Source: Lineus longissimus (taxonomy: Eukaryota > Nemertea > Pilidiophora > Heteronemertea > Lineidae). From it: 64,000 nucleotides of DNA. How positions within the stretch are numbered: position 1 is the stretch's first letter; each line of letters opens with the position of its first letter. The position numbers and the translations under genes are program-made. Below, one piece after another: positions 13,027-22,582 of the stretch. The notes under the pieces are model-generated. The model was not told the DNA's origin. It worked only from the letters and a program-made list of their open reading frames with translations, and searched no databases. The DNA is taken from NCBI RefSeq assembly GCF_910592395.1, contig NC_088310.1, forward strand, positions 23,393,491 through 23,457,490. Direction: 5' to 3'.

Positions 13027-13290
13027 CCATGCTCTTTCGTATGAGATGTGCCTCCAGCATAGCACACATTATTTCATTTACTACTGCATCCTAAATAAGA
13101 CGCAAAATGATGTCACATTTGTATTCTGGTGCTTTCAAAGAATCATCAGCTAGTGAATGACATCCGCAATTCACCGAAATGCAATGACTGAGAAGCATCA
13201 TTCGCTGTCTCTTGTTTGGGATGCAATAGTGAATGAAAGAACGCGTTCTTAGACTAATGCTGGAGGTATATCTGATATGAAAGAGCATGG
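13027..13290. repeat. 264-bp fold-back (long imperfect inverted repeat)
   Basis: Arm 13027-13060 pairs with 13257-13290 (30 of 34 identical after reverse complement), and 13073-13100 pairs with 13210-13237 (24 of 28). A further AATGATG/CATCATT pair lies inside at 13106-13112 and 13196-13202. The central loop is about 80 bases. Most mismatches become G-U wobble pairs if the plus strand is transcribed. No target-site duplication is visible. It could be a fold-back transposon, a MITE with long arms, or the source of a hairpin RNA. No coding content is claimed, although both arms happen to be open in opposite frames. Confidence 0.8.
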
Positions 13291-15634
13291 CTGTTAGAAG
13301 CTTAATCAACTGTAGATTCGGCCAACTTGCCTTACAGGAACATCTTTTATGATGGGGTATAGCCTGCCTGTCAAACAGGGGACAAAGGTTTATATCAGCA
13401 GTTCAGTAATGATGAGAAAAATCATGTACACTAGGTGAAACACACAACAGATTAATTTATTTGGCCTGAGTATCATCAAAGCATAATGTACTCTTTGAAG
13501 TTCGATATGATACAAAGTTGCCCTATGTTGCTTGATCACCAAATCTGACAAGGAGTGTAATCCAGTGTGATAAAATTTCCTTTAAGAGTACAATTCGGCA
13601 TTAAAGTCAATGGAGAAAATAACTGTCTGGGAAAAGTCCATACATATGTCATTTTGATGGACGTTTGTTGTCGACTCTTTTTATGCCGAAAGCAGATATT
13701 AAGGGGAGTAGCAAGCATTAACAATGGCAGAGCCCTATGGCCATCTTGAGTGTGAGACACCATCAGTTAGAAAAGCATATTTAGGTATTGCCGAAATCAA
13801 ATAAGTTATAAGTGACACTAGAATATAAATCGAACTGATCAATACAGGTGTTTAAGAAGTAATTTGTGGGGAGAAAAGAGGAGGACAGTATTATCAATTA
13901 TAGCTATTTAGAAAGAAACCATATAAAAGACTCATATACAACTTTTTCCCAATTTCCCCGTCAATTCAAAATACGTTGGACGTGAATTTTTTAATGAATT
14001 ATTAAATTGGTTCGGGAGTTCCACGTCAAAGTTGATTATGCACCCTTAACAAAGCAGCTGTCACGTGTCTGAAGTTCATTTCAAGCAGTTTAAAGATTAC
14101 TTTGTTTGAATCAAGAACATCACTCTAGCAGTACATGCAGACAACATCCAGGACAATGTAGTAGTGTAGTATAGCCAGGGGGCAGGTAATTTCTTTGTTA
14201 GAAATTGTTAGGATGGATTACAGCATGAAACATTCATCATACTTATTCAATATTTCACACTTATGAGGTCAGTTGGTGTCACGACATATACATGCTTCAC
14301 ACAAATGTGCACTGCACTGGACACGGCCACTATAGCCCCGATGGCTTATTAGTCACTTGCGCCAAGTTATTCATGTAGAAATATGGTAATAGAGTAGAGG
14401 CAACGAAATACATATTGATGACTTCATTGAAAATGAAAAGAAACTATACGAGGACATTTCTCATTTAAAGTACATCGCTACACATATGTCCAAACAGCCC
14501 GAAAGTGCATTTTACAGTGTTTAATGTACTTTGAAATAACACGCTGACTCCCGATAAATTTTACAAACAAACGTTCTATTTGTTTTCTATGAAATTCCAC
14601 ATTCGCAAATAGCACTTATGGTGCCATCTGTTTTTTTCCAAGCTTTAAAAAGACTTTCAATAAATTTGAAGTGTTTAGCGCCAGTCTACCTCTTTGTTAA
14701 AATCATGGGTAAAGTGATTTTCAAACGACAACAGGTATCAAACAATTGTGGTGCACACTGTCCTACATTGTCAAAACGAAGTCGAACATCTGTCAAAAAG
14801 AGATATCAGCTGGGAGTAATAGAGTGCATTGTTTTGACAGCATCATGTTGCACATACATGTACATACTTAGTTAAATTAGCTCGCATTGAAATCATATTA
14901 GCTTAAGGTTCATACCCCACAACCCTACCATGAGGAAACAAAACCGAAAAAGTGAATTTTGGATAAGAGAAATAGACCGTCTTCCGCCAGACACATTATC
15001 AAATTACCTATATTAAAACATAGAAAAATGTGAACAACCTAATGCAAGAAAAATGTGTAATCCATTTTCTAAACATACCTACTGTGCCACTTATTTTTAA
15101 CTTGAAGAGTAAAAAAGTTGAATATCAAACATTACAAGTATATTGTGTCCAGAAACTTCCTAGAGACGGTAAAATATTATATTGCAAAACATACAGCCAA
15201 TATTGACAACTTAGCCTGGAACTGTATGGTTAAAATGGTTAAACTAATGACGGTAGTGGTGTATTGGAAACCAATACAATTAAGCTAATGGGAACATGAT
15301 TTCTCTTGGTTCCACCAAGATACATTATGTCGTTACACAAAAAATAGTGAAAAAGCCAATGACAGCCCATTATGACATGGGATTCACCGCAGACTGCACC
15401 AATAAAGGAAGTGATGAGAAGTAACTTAGGAAATGGCTTAATTCAACAGTACACTGTTAGACAAACACATTTTTTAAAAAGATTTATGGATGTCAGTGTG
15501 GGACTGCCATTAACTTAGTCTCATAGCTACAAAAGAAATATGTTGTATTACTCTCGGCTAGTATGAAAACAAAACAAAACAAAGACACAGAAGAACTTCC
15601 ACCCAACAACCACCTTGTAAGACATGTACCGTAA
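13291..15634. other. non-coding stretch
   Basis: No supported gene. An open frame at 14618-14875 follows a T-rich CCAAG but shows no further support. TACATGTA occurs at 14855-14862. Confidence 0.45.
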
Positions 15635-16067
15635 CGTTACCCTCCTACGATAATTGACTAACTCACTTATCGGCCATTTTGAGTTTTTTATTAAAATCAC
15701 CCCTCCAAGAGCAAGGGACCTACGATAAAAACGCCTATGACATTGGCCAATCAAAAGCCTGTATTCAGCTAAATATGTACACGTGCCTATCTCAGTTATG
15801 TGAGTTAGGCAATTCAACACACAAAGTAAAATTGCCTAACTTAGAAAATATTATGAGCTAGGCATTTTTATACCAAAAAAGTCTTGTGCACCTTTTATGT
15901 AACCGCACTGACTCTCCATGTTAATTGTATCTTAATTGTCTTATTATCATGTACCATTTTCCAACAAATAGTAAATAAATAAGTTCCCAGTGAGATTTGA
16001 ATTAGTTTTTTCTTGTTTTCTCAAAAGTAGCTCAAATGAGAAAGGCAATCATCGTAGGAGGGTAACG
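15635..16067. mobile_element. MITE-like non-autonomous element
   Basis: The first 22 bases (15635-15656, beginning CGTTACCCTCC) and last 22 bases (16046-16067) are reverse complements with one mismatch. Similarity extends inward with gaps to about 49 bp (15635-15683 against 16020-16067), ending in TTTTGAG/CTCAAAA. The 433-bp, AT-rich interior has no credible protein. This is the structure of a miniature inverted-repeat transposable element mobilised by another copy's transposase. The boundaries are set by the repeat. I could not find a clear target-site duplication, so the superfamily is unknown. Good arm conservation suggests it is not very old. Confidence 0.75.
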
Positions 16068-16465
16068 ATATATACAGTCCAACACGCCCTGTTTCAGTTA
16101 TGTGTATATTTACGTATTAATAATCTGTTTCGAAAGGTAATCAACTATCAAATATTCAGCAGCAGAGAACATTTTTTTGTTCAGCCTCAACACCTTAAAA
16201 TATGCCATGCTTCCATTAACGACGTTCACAAGTGTGGGAAATTGCAACTTAAAAACTTTGGTTCACCAACTATACTTTTAGTAACTAATGTATTTGAGTG
16301 CTTGACTATAGGTTAAAAAATTAATGAATATTCTTCAGACTGGCTAGATGCATACTGAGACAAAACAGGGCAATATCTTCAGTGAAAGAATATTTGTTCA
16401 GAAGCGCAGATGAAAATTTCACAACTTCTCTGTTAGTATTATTTCATTGAAAGAAAATTATTTAT

Positions 16466-16693
16466 ATGAAAAAACTACTAGATGCATACAATTTAACAGA
16501 AGTTGATGGAATCTACATGGGTTTTATATTGGGGACGCTGATGGTTTTATGGTGCCTGTTCAACTATAAAAAATCCAAGGAAAATGTTTTTAGCGAAAAT
16601 GAGGAAGAATTATTTGGGCCAACACGTTCGCATACCATGCACAGCGAACAGGTTCAGAAAGGGTGCTACAAACTTTTTCTAATTACTTGTTGA
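16466..16693 (+). CDS. small single-pass membrane protein frame, unknown
   Basis: 75 codons from ATG at 16466 to TGA at 16691. The peptide has a short N-terminal segment with an Asn-Leu-Thr glycosylation sequon at residues 9-11, one membrane span at about residues 16-34, then a Lys-Lys-Ser-Lys stop-transfer cluster and an acidic, Ser-containing tail ending in two hydrophobic clusters. This ordering fits a type I or type III single-pass protein with the tail in the cytosol. A pyrimidine-rich 3' splice-like site at about 16416-16434 could place the ATG in an exon with a 5' leader; the start context is weak (T at -3). The layout loosely recalls small potassium-channel subunits of the KCNE type, but the residues do not support that assignment. 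The tail from residue 35 on is copied by the 245-bp tandem duplication. Chance is not excluded (purine-first about 59%). Confidence 0.3.
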   Translation: MKKLLDAYNLTEVDGIYMGFILGTLMVLWCLFNYKKSKENVFSENEEELFGPTRSHTMHSEQVQKGCYKLFLITC

Positions 16694-17058
16694 TAGAAGC
16701 AGGTGAAAGACTCGACATGATGTCAATTAATTTGTGAAGCAGATAACCAATATTGATCAATTGCTCTGAGGCATCAGTGAACATCAAGGAATCTTTCGTG
16801 CGAATGTGAAGTCAAAAATCCAAGGAAAATGTTTTTAGCGAAAATGAGGAAGAATTCTTTGGGCCAACACGTTCGCATACCATGCACAGCGAACAGGTTC
16901 CGAAAGGGTGCTACAAACTTTTTCTAATTACTTGTTGATAGAAGCAGGTGAAAGACTCGACACGATTGCAATTAATTTGTGAAGCAGATAACCAATATTG
17001 ATCAAATGCTCTGAGGCATCAGTGAACATCAAGGAATCTTTCGTGCGAATGTGAAGTC
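16569..17058. repeat. 245-bp tandem duplication, two copies
   Basis: Copy 1 is 16569-16813 and copy 2 is 16814-17058, directly adjacent, the same length and without gaps. I count six substitutions (about 97.5% identity): two in the part that is coding in the 16466 frame, three clustered near 16725-16731, and one further on. The unit starts at codon 35 of that frame, includes its stop codon and about 120 bp beyond. In copy 2 the corresponding frame is also intact, with Leu to Phe and Gln to Pro changes, but has no upstream Met or membrane span. The high identity shows a recent event. Confidence 0.95.
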
Positions 17059-17377
17059 AATGAAGGTCAAAGGACGTTTACCTTTGATTTTTGGCGGCCA
17101 TATCAGTAGTTTTGAAGCAAAGATATTAGCAAACAACATTCCGCCCCAGCATAAAACTACAATTGGATTTTTACAAGCTTCCGCCTATCTTCGTTTTTCC
17201 ATGGTATTTTTGAGAATAAATCATGTAAGACATATCGCTGCTCCTATTCAGTTTTTCAATGACCCACAGTTACCTTCGAAATAAATAGCAGAGCTCCTTC
17301 TTCAACGATTACCTTTAAAATGTTACCACATTTTAACCATTTTGTTCGAATCTCAAGCTAAAGTCAATACGACCGGA
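17059..17377. other. short non-coding stretch
   Basis: No supported feature between the tandem duplication and the coding-like minus-strand frame. Confidence 0.4.
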
Positions 17378-17563
17378 TCAAAGCCATTCTAACTTGTTGG
17401 TTTCATATTCTATAATCATGGCTTTTTTTACAGTCGGCACTGCCAACATGTCAGGGTAAAACATGCTAGTACCACCAACACCAGCCAAACAATCCACAGG
17501 AATTTCAACAGAGCCGTAAAAATCATGGCAGCTTCCTCTACTGTTAGCTGTGCACGGCCACAA
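17378..17563 (-). CDS. coding-like minus-strand frame, unknown product
   Basis: The frame ends in TGA at 17378-17380 and is open from just after a TAA near 17575. Codon composition is unusually coding-like for this window: purine at position 1 in about 67% of codons, G at position 1 in about 35%, RNY in about 37%. The peptide is balanced, with Gly, Val, Asp, Glu and Lys spread along it, three Cys in its first half and an acidic C-terminus ending Glu-Trp-Leu. A possible 3' splice site is the CACAG at about 17550, with a CTGAC branch-like word upstream but a poor pyrimidine tract. A plus-strand frame at 17612-17815 (RNY about 36%) starts 48 bp away in the opposite direction. It may be a terminal exon or a decayed transposon gene; no family is recognised. 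Confidence 0.3.
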   Translation of the reverse strand: MWPCTANSRGSCHDFYGSVEIPVDCLAGVGGTSMFYPDMLAVPTVKKAMIIEYETNKLEWL

Positions 17564-17815
17564 TGTCAGTCGACGTTAATAAAGTACATTATATGTTGTT
17601 GATCAGAAGTCTTGACGGCATCATGCCACAGAAACGGAAGGACCAAGGCGGAAATTACTGGCATGAATCAGGCTCAAAGCATCCTTGGCACTGGAGCCCA
17701 ACATCAATGGTTTGGATCCACATTGCTTACCCGCACACAAGGCTCTCATTTACTGCATGCCTCTTTAACTGACATCAACATTGCAAATATTGGCAGTGAA
17801 AAACAGTGCACGTAA

Positions 17816-19980
17816 TGGGAGAGGATCAACCTTCCAATCAGAGGCAAAGAAAATATGTAAAAAAAACAAACCTATTTACATCCCGAACCAGATTGCACGA
17901 ACACATAAGCTTACATGTAACCATTTTCTTCTCATTTTTCTAATCGTGGATACATATTCCAACTTAAATTGATAACACGACTTTTTGCTAAATGAATCGC
18001 TCTGCCACCCCACGGTTAACGTTTGCTCGGCCAAACTAACGTGACACCTTCTTCATATATTTATCAGAAAGCAATCTTATCTAGAGTTACGGTAAGTCCC
18101 CTAAAAGTAAAGGCCATCTTACCGTAAGACAACTAACACAGGGTAAAAATATATTCCCTTGAATTCGTCATCCATAGCAACCACATTTTTATGGAAAACT
18201 TCGTGTACTGTATGTGACAACGGAGAATGACTTGCCAGTTTGAAAGTACACTTGAACAACCACTATAACCAACCACGAACCATTAAAATAAGCATAGTAA
18301 AAAACGCGTGCCTCTTGCCTGGGAATGTCAGTGACAGCGTCATATGGTTGGCAACATCCTTGAGGCGTCATTGCCAAAAACAAGTAAACCAGTCATCCAA
18401 TGTAGCCAATGGACCTTAACCTATGTAGCGAGGAGCTGTCACATCATTTTTGTCTCATCAGGGCATTGTTTATGGGCAAGTGAAGTATATTTTAAAGTGT
18501 ATGGTGTGCTCAAGTGACAGTGCAGTCTGCAGCTTTGTTTGCACACATCATGTTGATAAACTACTGCGCCTAATGCCAAGGTCAAATAACCTCGGTGAAT
18601 ACGGCTTTATAGTCAAATCTCTGTCAAAGTTTGTACTGTCGCAGACCCTTCCTAACTATCGGACAGCTTTTAGTTTCCACTCTTTTTTCAGCTTTGAAAA
18701 AAGGCTTACAAAATAAAAGTAATCTTATTGATGACAGTTGCAATTCAATAATATAAGACATAAAACCTTGAGGAGTTTGGAAGACTTTTTTTCACAGCAT
18801 TATTTTTTATCACATCTTTACAGTTTTTCCCTTAGGCGATCGTGTTATGCCTGTGAGAATGACAAGGTCACTTTTATGATGTTCAGCTTAGCCAATCCTT
18901 CCCAAATTGGTGAAAAAAGACTTGATGGTCTATTGATCGAATTGTAGCCTTCACATTTTTTCTACCTTTTTATCATGAAGGACGAGACTGGATTAAAAAG
19001 AATATTGCGTTAATGCTATAATGAATAAAAACTTATTTTCAGTTTAAGGTTACTGGATTGTTGGTAATTCATCGTATTCTACGTGATCTTAAGAAGAACA
19101 CTTAGCCTATGATGGTGTGTTTTTTTTTATAGTTTGTCAGTGTCAATATTACATGCTCTCATGGTGTGGTACTAGATTTTTAACCCTCTACAGACTTTTA
19201 AGTGCAATATTCAAAGGCATTGACTTTTTGAAGCGTACCTAGTCTGGTAGACCATACATACTAAGTGGTTATAATAGTGTGCATCATCCTGAGCTTTAAT
19301 TATGAGATGTTGACCTGGCAAGACCCAGTCAATTTGTGGTAAACCTCATATTTCAATTGCTATGTTTATCAATAGAACCGTTCTTTAACAGAGCACACTT
19401 TAAGAACTATTTTTTCTACAAAACATCTACAATGGTACGGAATTCAAAAATAGCAGCTAATCAGAAAAATTCGAATGATGAAAAATTAAAAATTCGAACG
19501 AACAGCAACTTGAAAACAGAACATTGTTTTTCCTCTTTTAAGATTCCAAAGGAAAAAGGATTGAGAGAAAAAAACCCTATTGACATTCCATCTGCGCAGA
19601 GAGTGTGTAAACAACCTGCAGGGACATGTTTGGGAATTGTTTTGATGTAAATCGGAGATGTCAGCATAATAAGATAGTCGCATCACATTTTGCAGTCACC
19701 AGAAAAGCCACATCAGAACCGGAAATTATCACAAGCCCCAAGTGACTATAAGTCGAGAATTACTTCTGACGAAAATTTGGAAAAACAATCATTATCCACC
19801 GAACATCAAATTGACGAAACAGATCACACAGTATGATTTACCTAACCCGATATTTTACGCTGAGACATCTTAACACCAACATATTCAATAATCTAATCAG
19901 CATAGAGGATCACAAACACCCTTCACTGTGACAACGGATAGGCTCTGTGCATCTCGCCACACTGGCAGGCACAGCCCCAA
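17816..19980. other. non-coding stretch with a short hairpin
   Basis: No supported gene. TTACGGTAAG at 18087-18096 is the exact reverse complement of CTTACCGTAA at 18118-18127 (10-bp stem, 21-base loop). TACATGTA occurs at 17912-17919. Confidence 0.5.
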
Positions 19981-20217
19981 CTAACCAATCACATTTATCC
20001 TTTTAGTGGTTCCTAGCCCATCCTTTAACCAATGTGACTCAACACTGTGATTCCTTATTGATGAAACATGAACTTGCATCATTATTCTCTCTATGGCAAA
20101 ACCTAGGGTGTCAACCTTAAGTAAGAAAGAACAGTTTTCATCTTGATGAATCTCCATGTTAAAAGAGGAGATAGCAAGTTTACCATCGGATTCATCGCCT
20201 CGAGGCCTCCTCCACAA
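19981..20217 (-). CDS. coding-like minus-strand frame, unknown product
   Basis: 78 codons ending in TAG; the frame is open a further 12 codons upstream. Purine at codon position 1 is about 66% and RNY about 36%, both above background. The peptide is hydrophilic and mixed, with Asp, Glu, His and Lys in the middle and a basic end. Upstream, CTAAT followed by GCGACAG at about 20230 could serve as branch point and acceptor, but the pyrimidine tract is weak. There is no recognisable domain. An exon fragment, a decayed mobile-element gene or chance are all possible. Confidence 0.22.
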   Translation of the reverse strand: MWRRPRGDESDGKLAISSFNMEIHQDENCSFLLKVDTLGFAIERIMMQVHVSSIRNHSVESHWLKDGLGTTKRINVIG

Positions 20218-22488
20218 AATTCTCGCGAAATCTGTCGCAATTAGTAGACAGCGTCAATTCAAACGGCACAGGAGATGTTAAAGACAATAATAAATTTAAT
20301 AAATCAAGTCAGAAGATAAAACAGCACTTTCAGATACCATTTGGAATATGAATCACTTTCGTAATTGACCTGGATCAGCCTTACATCACGATGAATAGTG
20401 CAATTCACAAGACAAATCACCTACGCCAACAATTTGTTGTAAAAATTCAAGAGTTTTCATCCGATGTGATGAAAGATTAAAACATGTTAGCAATCAGCAC
20501 CGAAGCTGCAGTAATTAGCGTCGCGATGGAGAAAGATGATGATAGAGGACTGTTTTCAGGGAAGGTGATTGATATGACTACAGAGTGGTGAAAAAAAATT
20601 GTTCACAATTATTGCGAATTTTGAGTTGACACAGGGAGGTTTCTGAAATTCATCATTGTTATTGAATTTATGACATTAAGGACAAGTCTCGGTTGTGCAA
20701 TGCTGCTGAAACACATACCACCATATAGGACGAGGGAGACGATGGACGCAGTGGCTTCGAGTAAAAACAATACTTCTTTAAAGAATACAATTTGATATTG
20801 ATCATGCCCCCTTTCCAGGTCGCCTGAATCAAGGCACGGTGGAAAACATCCGCTACTTGATGTTGTGATTTTAATATACGGTACCAGATTTTTATTTCAA
20901 TCACTTTTTTGACCAAGTCGGATGCCAGGGGTTACCAAGACCTATTTACAAGTAAATGTACCATATACCAATTAATATTTTATTTCTCATCTCAGCTATA
21001 AACAATATGAGAAACTAAAGGTTACCTTCGTCAATGACAATGCACAGATCAATATGAAATTGTTTGTTCATCTTTATGTATATTCCCAATAAATCAATCA
21101 TTGATAAGAGGCCTTGATGAAAAGTAAAATAGAATATGAACCATAAATTGTCCAATACTGTTGGGAATCGCTCAAGGTGGTGTTGAAATTATATCGATTC
21201 GTCTCTATGGTATGACTTGCAATACCTTATTGTGGCACTCTTTTAGAGTGTCTTCTTTTCCAGTTTCTGCGTAGGTTATTTGGTGGTGATGTGTGGCTAT
21301 GCCGGATTTCGAGTATCATATATTTTCAACGTTGATGGTAACAAATGAAATAAATTCCAGTACGTATATACAAGAAACTATTTGCTGACCGAGTTTTCTT
21401 CAAACCCTTTAAAGCCACCCTTAATTGGTTCACAAAGTTAAGAATCAACTTCTAAAACTGGTGTGCAATGATTATTCACTTACTCATAAAAATAAGTTCT
21501 TTTAGTGCATAAGAAGCATGATAAAAGCAATAGTGAGCTATACGTCGGGCATTACTTATACACATCGATAGTACCAACACTAGAACTGTTGGCACTGATC
21601 CAACAGGCAAAAGGCAAATAATTTCTTTATGAGAAATGCTGTATTCAATTGACAACCACAACCAACGACTCAAAGTGAATAAATTTGCCCTTTCAAAAAA
21701 CCCAGCGGATACTTTGTGTGACACCAAAATAAAAGCTTGTATGGCTCCTGTCGGATTAAAGGAATAAGAAAACAGTCATCGAGTTTTAATGGAATGAATC
21801 TTACACCTTTCATGAGACCTTTTTATCTTTGCACTAACAAGGATATATTTTATAGATCTCTATTGATACTTTTATTGCTCTTTATTTTTGCTATGTTTAT
21901 CTTCATACGTCTATTGATTCAAACTATCGTTGACATTTTCCATTCATAGAATATTTGTATCAATGAAATAACAGATGAGGTTGCATACTGGCAATGAGCC
22001 AACATTCACTATTTTAGTCCCATGAGCATACTCTCAAATTCAGTTGAGGATTGTTTTCAACTTCAGTGGTGATGATGTTTTATCATTGCTTTTGTTATGT
22101 TATTCTGCAATCAGAATGTCAGAAGCGTGCACCTTGTACCATAGGTTATACTATACAGATTTTATCCGTTTCTAGTGTAGTGATACCTCTTAAAATATTA
22201 TGCAGGTGATGATCAAAGAGAACTCTCTGTTAAATAAATGGAAGAAGTGAAAGTCAAGCTTATTGGAGTTGATTCCTTTGATGCAAAACGAAACAAAGAG
22301 ATATAAAACGGTCTTTCCCATCAGGGAGCAAAGTTGTTGAAAGCGAACGTTTTTCATCATTATATTGGGACGTTCTGTTAAAAAATACAGTTTTCCGCAC
22401 ATCGGATGTATTTTATGGCATTAATGGATAAAATAGACAGTTGGTCAAACTGTAAAGATTTACGTTATCTCATTGTATGCCGAGTCAG
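20218..22488. other. non-coding stretch
   Basis: No supported gene. A minus-strand frame at 21476-21727 runs into a good 5' splice word (GTAAGTG at about 21481) and encodes hydrophobic segments, but its codon composition is background-like. Confidence 0.4.
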
Positions 22489-22582
22489 CTTTACGAGCAT
22501 TGACAACACAGCTGATTTGAATTGTCAACACGAACAATGCCGATGTACGTTGGGCTGCATTTTTAATCACTTTGAAGACAGT
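22489..22582 (+). CDS. candidate internal exon, Cys-rich
   Basis: The segment is bounded by GAGTCAG (acceptor ending 22488, with a modest pyrimidine tract from about 22465) and by the strong donor GTAAGTATG starting at 22583. One base completes a split codon, then 31 codons follow and the exon ends on a codon boundary. RNY codons are about 42% and purine-first about 58%. The peptide carries four Cys at residues 12, 17, 19 and 23 in a C-x4-C-x-C-x3-C pattern, which recalls small extracellular disulfide modules, but no named domain is matched. The acceptor could instead end at 22484. No partner exon was found. Confidence 0.33.

Noticed and set aside
13330-13385. 32-bp minus-strand micro-exon between a good acceptor and GTAAGG
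   Set aside because: Too short to judge, two frames are open, and it adjoins the fold-back element.
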